From NCBI RefSeq assembly GCF_004117855.1, contig NZ_QWBW01000020.1:30277-94276 (forward strand): a DNA stretch of 64,000 nt, in the 5' to 3' direction. Shown here one piece after another: positions 28,836-39,934 of this stretch. The position numbers and the translations under genes are program-made. The DNA is from Modicisalibacter coralii (GTDB taxonomy: Bacteria; Pseudomonadota; Gammaproteobacteria; Pseudomonadales; Halomonadaceae). The notes under the pieces were generated by a model. The model worked only from the letters and a program-made list of their open reading frames with translations, did no database searches and was not told where the DNA came from. Position 1 is the first letter of the stretch, and the number at the start of each line of letters is the position of its first letter.

Positions 28836-30215
28836 GTGGCCATCAGTGTGTTCGACCTGTTCAAGATCGGTGTCGGTCCGTCGAGTTCGCACACCGTCGG
28901 CCCGATGCGGGCGGCCTGCACCTTCATCGAGTCGCTGCGCGAACAGGACCTGCTCGAACGGGTCGCGCGGATCGAGGTTCAACTGTTCGGCTCGCTGTCG
29001 GCCACCGGCATCGGTCATGGCACCGACCGCGCGGTGATCATGGGGCTGATGGGCGAGCGGCCGGACGCCATCGATCCGGCGATCATCGCGCCGTGCATCG
29101 AAGAGCTGCTGGAGGCCCAGACCCTGCTGCTGGACGGCCGGCTGGCGATCCCCTTCGTCTGGGCCCGCGACATGCAGTTGCTCGACGACAACCTGCCGCA
29201 CCATCCCAACGCCATGCGCCTGATCGCCCACGGCCACAGCGACGAGCTCTATCGCAACACCTACTATTCGGTGGGCGGCGGTTTCGTCATCGACGAACGC
29301 CAGGCCCAGGCCGGCGAACTGGACGTCGATCACACCGCGCTGCCCTATGACTTCAACAGTGCCGGTGAATTGCTGGCGCTGTGCCGCCTGCACGGCCTGC
29401 GCATCAGCGAACTGATGCTGGCCAACGAAAAGGCCTGGCGCGACGAGGCCGAGATCCGTGCCGGTCTGTGGCGGATCTGGGAAGCGATGCAGGAGTGTGT
29501 CGACAACGGCCTGCACCACGAGGGCGTGCTGCCCGGCGGGCTCGACGTCAAGCGCCGGGCCAAGCGGCTGCACGAGCGGTTGCTGGCCGCCGAGGACGAT
29601 CCTGGGCTGATCGTCTCGACCTTCTCGGCGATGGACTGGGTCAACGTCTTCGCCCTGGCGGTCAATGAAGAGAACGCCGCCGGCGGCCGCATGGTGACCG
29701 CGCCCACCAATGGTGCGGCGGGGATCATCCCGGCGGTGCTTCACTACTACATGAAGTTCAAGGCCGGCGCCTGCGAACGCGACGTGGTCGATTTCCTGCT
29801 CGCCGCCGGCGCGGTGGGCATCCTGTGCAAGAAGAACGCCTCGATCTCCGGTGCCGAGGTGGGCTGTCAGGGCGAGGTCGGCTCGGCCTGCGCGATGGCC
29901 GCCGCCGGGCTCGCCGAGGTGATGGGCGGCACGCCCGCCCAGGTCGAGAACGCCGCCGAGATCGGCCTCGAACACAACCTGGGGCTGACCTGCGACCCGA
30001 TCGGCGGCCTGGTTCAGGTGCCCTGCATCGAGCGTAACGCCATCGCCTCGGTCAAGGCGATCAACGCCGCCCAGATGGCGTTGCGCGGTGACGGCGATCA
30101 TTTCGTGTCGCTGGACAAGGCGATTCGCACCATGCGCGACACCGGGGCCGACATGCAGGACAAGTACAAGGAGACCTCGCGCGGTGGCCTGGCGGTCAAC
30201 GCCATCGAGTGCTGA
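28836..30215 (+). CDS. sdaA: L-serine ammonia-lyase (Fe-S dependent serine dehydratase)
   Basis: Converts L-serine to pyruvate and ammonia using a [4Fe-4S] cluster. The 459-residue single-chain enzyme matches E. coli SdaA/SdaB (454-455 residues): N-terminal [28 protein letters not shown], and the cluster region [19 protein letters not shown] with further cysteines in [20 protein letters not shown]. The start is the GTG at 28836, preceded by GGAGGAG, giving the family N-terminus M-A-I-S-V-F-D-L-F; an ATG 20 codons upstream has no support. A hairpin downstream probably ends transcription. Regulation by the divergent LysR protein is likely. Confidence 0.96.
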   Translation: MAISVFDLFKIGVGPSSSHTVGPMRAACTFIESLREQDLLERVARIEVQLFGSLSATGIGHGTDRAVIMGLMGERPDAIDPAIIAPCIEELLEAQTLLLDGRLAIPFVWARDMQLLDDNLPHHPNAMRLIAHGHSDELYRNTYYSVGGGFVIDERQAQAGELDVDHTALPYDFNSAGELLALCRLHGLRISELMLANEKAWRDEAEIRAGLWRIWEAMQECVDNGLHHEGVLPGGLDVKRRAKRLHERLLAAEDDPGLIVSTFSAMDWVNVFALAVNEENAAGGRMVTAPTNGAAGIIPAVLHYYMKFKAGACERDVVDFLLAAGAVGILCKKNASISGAEVGCQGEVGSACAMAAAGLAEVMGGTPAQVENAAEIGLEHNLGLTCDPIGGLVQVPCIERNAIASVKAINAAQMALRGDGDHFVSLDKAIRTMRDTGADMQDKYKETSRGGLAVNAIEC

Positions 30216-30230
30216 CGTTTCCGGCGTCCG

Positions 30231-30256
30231 GCGTCCGGCACGCCCGCGCCGGACGC
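30231..30256 (+). terminator. Hairpin terminator downstream of sdaA
   Basis: Perfect 9-bp stem GCGTCCGGC / GCCGGACGC with an eight-base loop, followed by a pyrimidine-rich TCTCCTCTT rather than a pure T run. Confidence 0.55.
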
Positions 30257-30516
30257 TCTCCTCTTCCCCCCCCTCCCGCTTTCCGGTCCGCTTGCGTATC
30301 CTGCCCGTGTACTGCTAGTAAAAGAGTGATCAATGCACCGACGCGGAGCCCTTCTTCGAGCAGAGGGTGGCGCTGTATTAACTTGAGTTATCGGCGTTTT
30401 TGCCGGGACAGGCCACCATGGGGCGTTTTCGTGTTGCGGCGAAAAGCGTTGTCCGTCATGGAACCAACGAAGAAGAAGACGCTGCATGCGCTGGATAACC
30501 GGGAGAGCGTACCGAC
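30257..30516. other. Intergenic region sdaA / fnr-like gene
   Basis: The 301-base gap between sdaA and the Fnr-like gene contains the sdaA hairpin at its left end. The remainder is slightly richer in A/T and should hold the promoter of the regulator, but no convincing -35/-10 pair, FNR box or small gene is seen. Confidence 0.5.
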
Positions 30517-31311
30517 GTGAACCGTAACGATAGCTGTATCATTCGCCATTTCAGCCACTACTGCGCCCTGTCCGACGACGACAAGGCATTGCTCTGCGAA
30601 CTCGAGGACAGCCCCCAGGACGTCAAGTCGGGGGATGTCCTGTGGAAGGAGAACGACCACGCCAGCGAATTCTGCACGGTGAGCCGTGGCTGGGCCTATT
30701 CCTATCGCAACCTGGGCGACGGCAGCCGCCAGATCCTCGAGGTCTTCCTGCCCGGGGATATCATTGGCCTGCGCGAATTCGCCTTTTCCCAGCGACTGGC
30801 GGGGGTGTCGATGATCGACGACGGGGTGATCTGTCATTTCCCCCATCGCCGCCTGCTGGATATCTTTCGCCAGTCGACCACCCTGACCGCCGTGCTGTTC
30901 GCGATCTCGAGTCGTCAGCAGTCGCTGCTCACCGAGCGGCTGGTCAACCTGGCGCGGCGCACCGCCCATCAGAAACTCGCTCACTTTCTCTACGAGATGT
31001 ACGTTCGCCTCGACCAGACCGGTGCCGCCGGCGAGGGCAAGTTCCGCCTGCCGCTGTCGCAGGAGCAACTGGCCGACACCCTGGGGCTGAGCGCCGTGCA
31101 TGTCAGCCGGACCTTTTCGGCCTTCCGCGAGGAGGGGCTGGTGCTGCGCGAGCGCCACAAGGTCACGCTGCCCGACCCGCAGGCCCTGGCTCAGGTCGCC
31201 GAGTTCGACGCCTGCTATCTCAACGACAGCGTGCGGCCGATCTTCCTCGAGAACGACAATGCGGCGATGCGCCCGCCCAACGGAGTGAGTGCCTCGGCCG
31301 TGAAATCGTGA
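30517..31311 (+). CDS. Crp/Fnr-family transcriptional regulator
   Basis: The 264-residue protein has an N-terminal cyclic-nucleotide-binding-like beta-roll (about 15-130, LPGDIIGLREFAFSQRLAGV), a long dimer helix and a C-terminal winged HTH (about 185-235, LSQEQLADTLGLSAVHVSRTFSAFREEGL). The scattered cysteines (7, 16, 27, 53) do not show the C-x3-C-x5-C spacing of classical oxygen-sensing FNR, so the signal is unknown. It is monocistronic, converging on the LysR gene with only four bases between the stops. The long leader may contain further control sites. Confidence 0.85.
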   Translation: MNRNDSCIIRHFSHYCALSDDDKALLCELEDSPQDVKSGDVLWKENDHASEFCTVSRGWAYSYRNLGDGSRQILEVFLPGDIIGLREFAFSQRLAGVSMIDDGVICHFPHRRLLDIFRQSTTLTAVLFAISSRQQSLLTERLVNLARRTAHQKLAHFLYEMYVRLDQTGAAGEGKFRLPLSQEQLADTLGLSAVHVSRTFSAFREEGLVLRERHKVTLPDPQALAQVAEFDACYLNDSVRPIFLENDNAAMRPPNGVSASAVKS

Positions 31312-31315
31312 GGCG

Positions 31316-32194
31316 TCAGAGCGCGGCCGGCAGGTGTGTCACCAGGTGATCGACGAACTGACGGACCTTGGCGGACAACTGGCGGTGGCGGGGGTAGACG
31401 GCCCATACCGCGGTGTCGGTGAACTGGTAATGGTCGAGCACCGAGATCAACTCGCCCGCGGCCAGGTGAGGGGTCACGTAGTAGTCGGGCAACTGGGCCA
31501 GCCCCAGTCCCTTGAGGGCGGCGTCGAGCAGTGCCGGGCCGGAATTGGCCTGCCAGCGCCCGCTGACCCGTACCTCCCGGCGCTGGCCGTCGACGGCGAA
31601 CAGCCAGCTGTCCCGCGAGCCGAGCAGGCACTCGTGACTGGCCAGCTCGGCCAGGCTATGGGGGCGCGAGACCTGCTGGAAGTAGTCGCGGGAGCCCACC
31701 ACGTACTCGCGCCGCTCGCACAGGCGCCGGGCGATCAGGCTGGAATCCTTGAGCACGCCCATGCGGATCGCCAGATCGAAGCCTTCGTCGACGAGATCCA
31801 CCTGACGATTGGTGAAGTGCATGTGCACCGCGAGTTGCGGGTGGCGGCACCGGAAGTCGTTGACCAGCGGGGCGATGTAGCGCTCGCCGAAGGTCGTCGC
31901 ACAGGTCAGTCGCAGGGTGCCCTTGGGTCGCGCCTGGAAGTCGTTGAGGGCGGTTTCGGCCTCGCGGAAGCCGTCGAGCAGATGGCGACAATGCTCGTAG
32001 TAGAGCGCCCCGGCGTCGGTCAGGCTCGAGCGGCGGGTGGTGCGATAGAGCAACGGTGTACCCAGCTGGTTCTCGAGCTGGCCGACCAGGCGACTGACGT
32101 GGGAGGTGGAGACCCTGAGCTGGCGGGCGGCGGCTGAGAAGCCGCCCTGACGAACCACTTCGACGAAGGCTTCGACACGATCCCAGCGCTGCAT
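31316..32194 (-). CDS. LysR-family regulator, divergent to the formaldehyde detoxification operon
   Basis: The 292-residue protein has an N-terminal HTH (about 5-60: GGFSAAARQLRVSTSHVSRLVGQLE) and a CrgA-like effector domain (about 88-290, LRLTCATTFGERYIAPLV and EGFDLAIRMGVLKDSSL). The start at 32194 has GGGAG six bases upstream; an earlier ATG at 32233 lacks one. Divergent arrangement with the glutathione-dependent formaldehyde dehydrogenase gene, with 141 bases between, suggests it regulates that operon; this is inferred from position. Confidence 0.87.
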   Translation of the reverse strand: MQRWDRVEAFVEVVRQGGFSAAARQLRVSTSHVSRLVGQLENQLGTPLLYRTTRRSSLTDAGALYYEHCRHLLDGFREAETALNDFQARPKGTLRLTCATTFGERYIAPLVNDFRCRHPQLAVHMHFTNRQVDLVDEGFDLAIRMGVLKDSSLIARRLCERREYVVGSRDYFQQVSRPHSLAELASHECLLGSRDSWLFAVDGQRREVRVSGRWQANSGPALLDAALKGLGLAQLPDYYVTPHLAAGELISVLDHYQFTDTAVWAVYPRHRQLSAKVRQFVDHLVTHLPAAL

Positions 32195-32332
32195 TGTTGC
32201 TCCCTGGCAATAATCTTGTGACGGCGACGGCATTTATCGTGTCCCGCCGAGGGCCTAGACTGGTGACACAGGTTCATGATGCCACGCCCGCCACGCTGTG
32301 GGGCCGGCGTCCACCGTTCACGAGGAGAATGA

Positions 32333-33445
<1,113 letters not shown>

Positions 33446-33494
33446 TGGCCATGGCGGACGCTTGAGCCCGCCACTCACGACACGAGGAGAACGC

Positions 33495-34349
33495 ATGAGC
33501 ATGTCCGAAACGCTGGAGCTGGTTTCCGCCACCAAGTCGTTCGGCGGCTGGCTCAAGCGTTACAAGCATCACGCCCGCTCGCTGGACTGCGAAATGGTCT
33601 TTGCCATCTACCTGCCGCCGCAGGCGGAGGAGGGCAAGGTGCCGCTGCTGTGGTGGCTGTCGGGGCTGACCTGCACCGACGAGAACTTCATGCAGAAGGC
33701 CGGCGCCCAGCGGCTGGCCGCCGAGCTGGGCATGGCCATCGTCTGCCCCGACACCAGTCCGCGCGGGCTGGATCTGCCCGGCGAGCACGACAGCTACGAC
33801 TTCGGCTCCGGGGCCGGTTTCTACGTCAACGCCAAGCGCGAACCGTGGTCCCGGCACTACCGGATGTACGACTACGTCAACGACGAGCTGCCGTCGGTGG
33901 TGCGCCAGCACTTCCCGGTCAACGGCCGCGAGGCGATCAGCGGGCACTCGATGGGCGGTCACGGGGCGCTGGTACTGGCACTGCGCCAGCCGGGCCGCTT
34001 CGCCTCGGTATCGGCCTTCGCCCCGGTGGTCAATCCCAGCGTGGTGCCGTGGGGGCAGAAGGCCTTCACCAACTATCTGGGCGACGACCACGGTCTGTGG
34101 ACCCAGTACGATGCCTGCGAGCTGGTCGCCAAGGGCGTGTCGCGCCAGCCGCTGTTCATCGACCAGGGCGAGGCCGACAACTTCCTCGAGGAGCAGTTGC
34201 GGCCCGAACGGCTCGAGGCGGTGTGCGAGAAGCACGATCACCCGCTGACCCTGCGTCGTCAGCCGGGCTATGACCACAGCTACTTCTTCATCGCCACCTT
34301 CATCGATGACCACCTGCGCTATCACGCCAAGCATCTCAAGCTGCTCTGA
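33495..34349 (+). CDS. fghA: S-formylglutathione hydrolase
   Basis: Hydrolyses S-formylglutathione to formate and glutathione, the second step after FrmA. The 284-residue serine hydrolase of the esterase D family shows WWLSGLTCTDENFMQKAG, SYDFGSGAGFYVNA, the nucleophile elbow SGHSMGGHGALV and the C-terminal catalytic histidine in GYDHSYFFIATF. The ATG at 33495 has GAGGAGAACGC upstream; a second ATG two codons later is equally possible. A strong hairpin terminator follows. Confidence 0.96.
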   Translation: MSMSETLELVSATKSFGGWLKRYKHHARSLDCEMVFAIYLPPQAEEGKVPLLWWLSGLTCTDENFMQKAGAQRLAAELGMAIVCPDTSPRGLDLPGEHDSYDFGSGAGFYVNAKREPWSRHYRMYDYVNDELPSVVRQHFPVNGREAISGHSMGGHGALVLALRQPGRFASVSAFAPVVNPSVVPWGQKAFTNYLGDDHGLWTQYDACELVAKGVSRQPLFIDQGEADNFLEEQLRPERLEAVCEKHDHPLTLRRQPGYDHSYFFIATFIDDHLRYHAKHLKLL

Positions 34350-34378
34350 GACGCGGCGACCACGCCTTGCGAGAACCC

Positions 34379-34410
34379 GAACCCCCGCCACCCGGCGGGG
34401 GTTCGTCGTT
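34379..34410 (+). terminator. Terminator of the frmA-fghA operon
   Basis: Perfect 11-bp stem GAACCCCCGCC / GGCGGGGGTTC with a four-base loop, then GTCGTT. The T run is short, but the stem is strong; it lies between convergent fghA and pobR. Confidence 0.75.
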
Positions 34411-34466
34411 CCCGGGTCGGTACGAAAAGTCGGTGAGTGAAGGCGGCTCTCGTACAAGGCCCAGGG

Positions 34467-35348
34467 TCAGCGCGAGAGCCGGAATGCCTTGGGCGATTGC
34501 CCGCTCAGGCGCTTGAAGAAGCGCGTGAAATAGGCCGGTTCGGAGAAGCCCAGCATATCGGCGATCTGACCCACGGTCATGTTGGTGTAGGTGAGCTGGC
34601 GCTTGGCCTCGAGCAGCAGTCGCTCGTGCAGCAGCTGCAGGGCGCTGCGACCGGCCAGGCGCCGGCACAGGGTATTGAGATGGGCGCTGGTCACGCCGAT
34701 CCGGGCGGCGAGGGACTCGATGCTGGGCTGTTCGGTGTAGTGGTCGTCGATCAGCGCCAGGAAGTGTTCGAGGTGGGCCTGACCGCGATCGTGGCTCGGT
34801 GCGCGGCGGGGCCGGCGACGTTCGGCGCGCCGCGCGATCTGCACCGCCAGGGCCTGGACCAGCGCGTGCAGCAACGGTTCGCGGCCGGGCGCGGGGCGGT
34901 GATACTCGCGCTCGACCTGCCCCACCAGGGTGTCGATCGTCACCGCCTCGGGCTGCTCGGCGAGCGGGTAGTGTGCCGGCCGGTTCAACACCTCGCCGAG
35001 TGCCGTGAGACGCTCGTGGAGGTGGCTGGCGAGCGGCTTGGCGAGGCTGATGATGTGCCCGTCGATGTCGGTCGAGAAGTGGAATCCATGGATCGTCACC
35101 GCCGGGACGACGATCACCAGCGGCCCTTCGAGATGGCGCTCGTTACCCTCCAGGCTCAGGTGGACCCGGCCGCTGCGGATGTGCAGCAGATGCAGCAGGT
35201 CGGCATGGCGGTGGGGCTTGATATGCCAGTCGTGCAGGCGGCTGCGGGCGGCGATCGACTCGCAGTGCAGCAGGTCCGGTGTCGGCCAGTGGCCGGTTTC
35301 GCCATAGAGCTGGAAGACCGGGATGCGGTCCTGGCGACGTTCTGGCAT
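34467..35348 (-). CDS. pobR: AraC-family regulator of 4-hydroxybenzoate catabolism (PobR-like)
   Basis: The 293-residue protein has an N-terminal cupin-like sensor (about 20-110: HCESIAARSRLHDWHIKPHRHADLLH is the characteristic histidine-rich start) and a C-terminal double HTH (about 190-290: SLAARIGVTSAHLNTLCRRLAG and VGQIADMLGFSEPAYFTRFFKRLSG). It belongs to the PobR/HpaA branch and is divergent to pobA, so activation of pobA by 4-hydroxybenzoate is a strong inference. The intergenic palindrome at 35446-35477 is the likely operator. Confidence 0.9.
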   Translation of the reverse strand: MPERRQDRIPVFQLYGETGHWPTPDLLHCESIAARSRLHDWHIKPHRHADLLHLLHIRSGRVHLSLEGNERHLEGPLVIVVPAVTIHGFHFSTDIDGHIISLAKPLASHLHERLTALGEVLNRPAHYPLAEQPEAVTIDTLVGQVEREYHRPAPGREPLLHALVQALAVQIARRAERRRPRRAPSHDRGQAHLEHFLALIDDHYTEQPSIESLAARIGVTSAHLNTLCRRLAGRSALQLLHERLLLEAKRQLTYTNMTVGQIADMLGFSEPAYFTRFFKRLSGQSPKAFRLSR

Positions 35349-35445
35349 GCGCGTCCCCGGCGTGGGTTTGGAAGGTCGACCAAAGTCAGGGGTGGTTCTT
35401 GAAAATGTCCAACCCTGTCTATCGATTTTGCCTTAAATGGCGTCT

Positions 35446-36707
<1,262 letters not shown>

Positions 36708-36877
36708 TCCCCGGGGCCTGCCCGCCCATGCCCGGCTGCGGCGGGGCTGGCGAGCGCCCCGCGACGCGGCGTCACGCCCTCGCGGGGCCTCGGGCTCGCC
36801 AGAGCGTCTTCCCGCGCGTATCCTGACACGCTTCGACCCGCCCCCAGCCGGAGACGCGTACCGCGCCGCATCGTGCC

Positions 36878-37738
36878 ATGGAAGACCGCATCACCCCCTT
36901 TCAGCTTTTCATCCTGGTACTGTCCTTCTACGTGCTCGGTGCCTTGATCGCCGACACCTTCTTCGCGCTGTCGCCGGAAGTGTCGCGTCTGCTGCAATAC
37001 ATCGACCTGATGGTCTGCGTGTGCTTCTTCATCGACTTCTGCCTGCGTTTTCGGGCGGCGAAGAACAAGTGGCACTACATGCGCTGGGGCTGGATCGATC
37101 TGCTGGCCAGCATCCCCGCGGGCTGGCTGATGGGGGCCAAGGCCTTCCGCGTGGTGCAGTTGATTCGTCTGTTGCGGGCGCTCAAGTCCCTGGAGCTGAT
37201 CTGGCGGCTGATCTTCCGCAACAAGGCCAAGGGTGTACTGGCCTCGGCGGCCACCCTGACGGTGTTGCTGGTGGCCTTCAGCGCACTGGTCATGCTGCTG
37301 GTGGAAAGTCCCGATCCCGACAGCCCGATCGATACCGCCGAGGAGGCGCTGTGGTGGGCGGTCGTCACGGTGACCACCGTGGGCTACGGCGACTACTACC
37401 CGGTGACGACGCCGGGGCGCGTGGTGGCGGTGCTGCTGATGGTCTGCGGGGTGGGGCTGTTCGGTAGCTTCGCGGCCTACATCAGCTCGCTGTTCGTCGC
37501 CGATCAGGGCGAGCGCGAATCCCGCCAGCACCGCGCTGACCGCGAGATGGTCCGTCATCTCAATCAGCAGATGGCCGCCCTCAGCGAGGAAGTGCAGGCG
37601 TTGCGCGAGGTGCTGGCCCGCCACTATCCGGAACTCGATGCCGACGCGGCGCCCGGTGACGAAACGTCGCCGGCAAGCCGGGAAGAGGGCGGCACGCGCC
37701 CCGAGCCCGGATCCGACGACGCGCCGCGCGGCGGTTGA
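36878..37738 (+). CDS. Voltage-gated potassium channel-like membrane protein
   Basis: The 286-residue protein is a six-TM ion-transport family channel. Hydrophobic segments are seen at about 8-28, 45-62, 78-92, 130-155 and 175-205. There is an arginine-containing S4-like helix (VVQLIRLLRALKSLEL), and the pore/selectivity filter reads TVTTVGYGDYYPV, the classical GYGD potassium signature. A C-terminal coiled coil (EMVRHLNQQMAALSEEVQAL) follows S6. Function as a K+ channel is inferred from the filter. The stop is followed within six bases by a palindromic repeat element. Confidence 0.9.
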   Translation: MEDRITPFQLFILVLSFYVLGALIADTFFALSPEVSRLLQYIDLMVCVCFFIDFCLRFRAAKNKWHYMRWGWIDLLASIPAGWLMGAKAFRVVQLIRLLRALKSLELIWRLIFRNKAKGVLASAATLTVLLVAFSALVMLLVESPDPDSPIDTAEEALWWAVVTVTTVGYGDYYPVTTPGRVVAVLLMVCGVGLFGSFAAYISSLFVADQGERESRQHRADREMVRHLNQQMAALSEEVQALREVLARHYPELDADAAPGDETSPASREEGGTRPEPGSDDAPRGG

Positions 37739-37743
37739 GCTCT

Positions 37744-37872
37744 GTCTGAAAAGTCGGCGAGCGATGGCCAGACAAGACAAAAATTGATGAAAAAGCGCAG
37801 TTTACAAGCCGTAAATGAGCATTTTGAGTCAATTTTTAACGCCGTATGGGCGAGCGCAGCCATTTTTCAGAC
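37744..37872. mobile_element. 129-bp MITE-like palindromic element
   Basis: The ends are GTCTGAAAA and its perfect complement TTTTCAGAC. Inside, AAAAATTGA / TCAATTTTT form a second perfect 9-bp inverted repeat, and AGTTTAC / GTAAATG a third, so the whole segment folds back on itself. It is far richer in A/T than both neighbours and has no ORF. No target duplication is evident. It is placed just after the channel stop, between convergent genes. Confidence 0.8.
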
Positions 37873-37902
37873 AAAGCGTAGGTGCCACGCGGCCCGGGTG
37901 GG

Positions 37903-38280
37903 TCAGCCCTTGTCCAGATAGTCGCCCTCGAGTACCTCGTGGCGCGCGTCCGCTCCCGAGCGGGGCGACGCGGCGTGCGCTCCGCCGGCATTGCCGCCGA
38001 CGTCCTGGGCGCGCTCGGCGCGCAGCGCGTCGATGCGCTTCTTCATGCGATGGCGCAGCAGGGGCATCATCAGCCAGCCGACCAGCAGGAAGAACAGCCC
38101 CAGCACGGTGCCGACGAGCATCAGGGTGCCGAACAGCAACCAGGTGAAGAAGAGTTTCACGCCGCCCCCCGACGTGGAGGGGCGCGCCTGGCGGGCACGC
38201 TGCTGCCAGTCGCGTGCCGCCTGCCAGGCGGCGTTCTCGCGGCGGGCGCGGGCATGCAGGGTCTCGTGATGATCAGTCAT
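37903..38280 (-). CDS. Small hypothetical membrane protein
   Basis: The 125-residue product is not a family I recognise. A basic, glutamine- and arginine-rich cytoplasmic N-terminus is followed by one long or two short hydrophobic segments (about 41-73: LFFTWLLFGTLMLVGTVLG then LFFLLVGWLMMPLL), a basic helix (RHRMKKRIDALRAERAQ) and a flexible tail that ends in VLEGDYLDKG, a short acidic motif seen at the end of some small envelope proteins. It is 36 bases downstream of another hypothetical gene on the same strand and may be co-transcribed with it. Confidence 0.65.
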   Translation of the reverse strand: MTDHHETLHARARRENAAWQAARDWQQRARQARPSTSGGGVKLFFTWLLFGTLMLVGTVLGLFFLLVGWLMMPLLRHRMKKRIDALRAERAQDVGGNAGGAHAASPRSGADARHEVLEGDYLDKG

Positions 38281-38316
38281 GGTTCACTCCGGTGACCGGG
38301 AAAGTCGTCGAACGGG

Positions 38317-38733
38317 TCAGATGACGTGAGTGGCGGCGTCATCGATGTCGACATGGCCTGTGTCATCGACAGCGAGGGACGCGAATCGTTGCACGTCGTC
38401 GTGTTGCGCGTCGTTCAGCGCCCGGGTGACCTCGGCGCCGGACAGTCGCCAGTGCAGGCCATCGGCGGCCGCGTCGTTCGGGGAGGCGAGCGAGCCGTCG
38501 CGCAGCAGCCGGTCGACATCGACCTGCCAGCCCGCGTCGCGCCAGCCTTCGCCCTCGCGGCGGTCACGATCGTCGACGGCGATCTGGCGATAGGCGGCGA
38601 TGCCGTGGCGATCGGCCTGGGCGAGCAGCGAATCCAGCTCGCCGGGCGCGAAACTGCCTTCGTCGGCGAATGCCAGGCTGGACAGGCTGCCGGAAAAGGC
38701 GACGGGGACCATCATCAGACGCAGTGATTTCAT
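38317..38733 (-). CDS. Exported hypothetical protein, PepSY-like region
   Basis: The 138-residue precursor has a signal peptide (MKSLRLMMVPVAFSGSLSSLAFA, cleavage near 23). The mature part has a segment (about 30-75, LAQADRHGIAAYRQIAVDDRD ... GWQVDVDRL) that resembles the alpha-beta pattern of periplasmic PepSY-type modules. The match is weak, and the second half (EVTRALNDAQHDDVQRFASL) is unassigned. It is divergent to the PepSY gene of the adjacent two-component locus, and the interval carries tandem TTCAT boxes, so joint control by that system is plausible. Confidence 0.6.
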   Translation of the reverse strand: MKSLRLMMVPVAFSGSLSSLAFADEGSFAPGELDSLLAQADRHGIAAYRQIAVDDRDRREGEGWRDAGWQVDVDRLLRDGSLASPNDAAADGLHWRLSGAEVTRALNDAQHDDVQRFASLAVDDTGHVDIDDAATHVI

Positions 38734-38821
38734 GGCGCTTCTCCTTGGTCGACGGACGCGCGGTCCGGGTTCTCGACATCCGTTTTACGCCGTGCCACCT
38801 TGCTGCGACCTGAAGAAGTCG

Positions 38822-38887
38822 TTCATGGTGCGTTCATCCGGGGCGCGTCCCGCCGACAGCCAGCACGCCAGTTCATGGTGCATTCAT
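38822..38887. promoter_or_regulatory. Two tandem TTCAT-N6-TTCAT boxes, candidate response-regulator sites
   Basis: TTCATGGTGCGTTCAT at 38822-38837 and TTCATGGTGCATTCAT at 38872-38887. Each has direct half-sites 11 bases apart, as OmpR/PhoP-type regulators require; the pair is 50 bases apart in the divergent interval. Confidence 0.65.
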
Positions 38888-38910
38888 GCAGCCTTTGGCA
38901 GGCTGGCGCC

Positions 38911-39255
38911 ATGAACGCACACTATCGCTTTCCTTACTGTCGGGCCGTGCTGCTGGCCATGGTGCTGGTCACGGCCTCGGCGTCCGTGGCGGCCGACGAC
39001 GACTGGCGGCAGCTCCACGAGGCGGTCCGCCAGGGGCGTCTGGTAGCGTTGCCCAGTGTGCTCGACTGGCTGCAGCAGCGCTACACGGGACAGATTCTCG
39101 AGGTCGAGCTCGAGAGTGACGACCAGGGGGCGCCTCGCTACGATGTCGAGATGATCGGCCCTCAGGGGCAGGTGGTGCGGTTCGAATTCGATGCCGCGAC
39201 CGGTGAACTGCTCGATAGCCAAGGCAGCCATATCGAGGCGATGAAGCGACGATGA
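38911..39255 (+). CDS. Periplasmic PepSY-domain protein
   Basis: The 114-residue precursor has a signal peptide (about 1-27, VLLAMVLVTASASVAA) and a PepSY fold: QGRLVALPSVLDWLQQRYTG, ILEVELESDDQGAPRYDVEM and VRFEFDAATGELLDSQG. PepSY proteins inhibit or modulate membrane proteases and kinases. Its gene is seven bases before the response regulator gene, and such small PepSY genes commonly accompany PhoPQ- or QseBC-like systems, where they may feed back on the sensor. The ATG at 38911 is 24 bases after the second TTCAT box. Confidence 0.83.
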   Translation: MNAHYRFPYCRAVLLAMVLVTASASVAADDDWRQLHEAVRQGRLVALPSVLDWLQQRYTGQILEVELESDDQGAPRYDVEMIGPQGQVVRFEFDAATGELLDSQGSHIEAMKRR

Positions 39256-39262
39256 CGCGATC

Positions 39263-39934
39263 ATGAAGATACTGCTGGTAGAAGACGACCGGGCCCTGGC
39301 CGAGGCACTCGGCGAGGCGCTGCGCGACGCGGGGCTGCTGGTCGAAACCGCCGAGAGCGGCGGTGAGGCCGACTTTCTGGTGCGCACCGAGCGTTACGAT
39401 GCCGTGGTGCTCGACCTGGGGCTGCCGGACGGCGACGGCACCCGCTGGCTGGCGCAGTGGCGCGACGACGCCATCGACCTGCCGGTACTGGTGCTCACCG
39501 CCCGCGAGCGCTGGTCGGACAAGGCGGCGGGGTTCTCCGCCGGGGCCGACGACTATGTCACCAAACCGTTCGAGACCGCCGAGGTGCTGTTCCGCCTGCG
39601 TGCCCTGGTACGCCGCAGCCACGGCCACGCCCATCCGGTGCTGACCCTCGGCGAACTCACTTATGACACCCACGCCGGCAGCATCAGCGTGGCCGGTCGG
39701 CCGGTGACCCTGACCGCCCAGGAATCGCGGCTGCTGGCCTACCTGATGCACGCCGCCCCGCGTATCGTCAGCCGTGGCGAACTCGCCGAGCACGTCTACG
39801 ACCGCGACCACGAACCCGATTCCAACGTCATCGACGTCCAGATCAGCCGCCTGCGGCGCAAGCTGGGCAGCGAGCGCATCGAGACCCTGCGCGGGCAGGG
39901 CTATCGGGTGGTCGCCCCCGAGGATGGTGCGTGA
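39263..39934 (+). CDS. Response regulator, OmpR/PhoP family
   Basis: The 223-residue protein has an N-terminal receiver (acidic pair EDD at 7-9, phospho-acceptor Asp51 in VVLDLGLPDGDG, Lys in VTKPFE) and a C-terminal winged helix (about 125-220: LTAQESRLLAYLMHAAPRIVSR and SNVIDVQISRLRRKLG). It is the first of a two-gene signalling pair: its stop overlaps the GTG of the kinase gene. Its probable targets include its own operon through the TTCAT boxes upstream. Confidence 0.95.
   Translation: MKILLVEDDRALAEALGEALRDAGLLVETAESGGEADFLVRTERYDAVVLDLGLPDGDGTRWLAQWRDDAIDLPVLVLTARERWSDKAAGFSAGADDYVTKPFETAEVLFRLRALVRRSHGHAHPVLTLGELTYDTHAGSISVAGRPVTLTAQESRLLAYLMHAAPRIVSRGELAEHVYDRDHEPDSNVIDVQISRLRRKLGSERIETLRGQGYRVVAPEDGA

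Noticed and set aside
30209..30520. Small plus-strand frame in the gap before the Fnr-like gene
   Set aside because: It spans the sdaA terminator hairpin, has no ribosome site and biased composition.
36750..36800. Inverted repeat after pobA as a terminator
   Set aside because: CCCCGCGA / TCGCGGGG can pair, but the loop is long and no T run follows.
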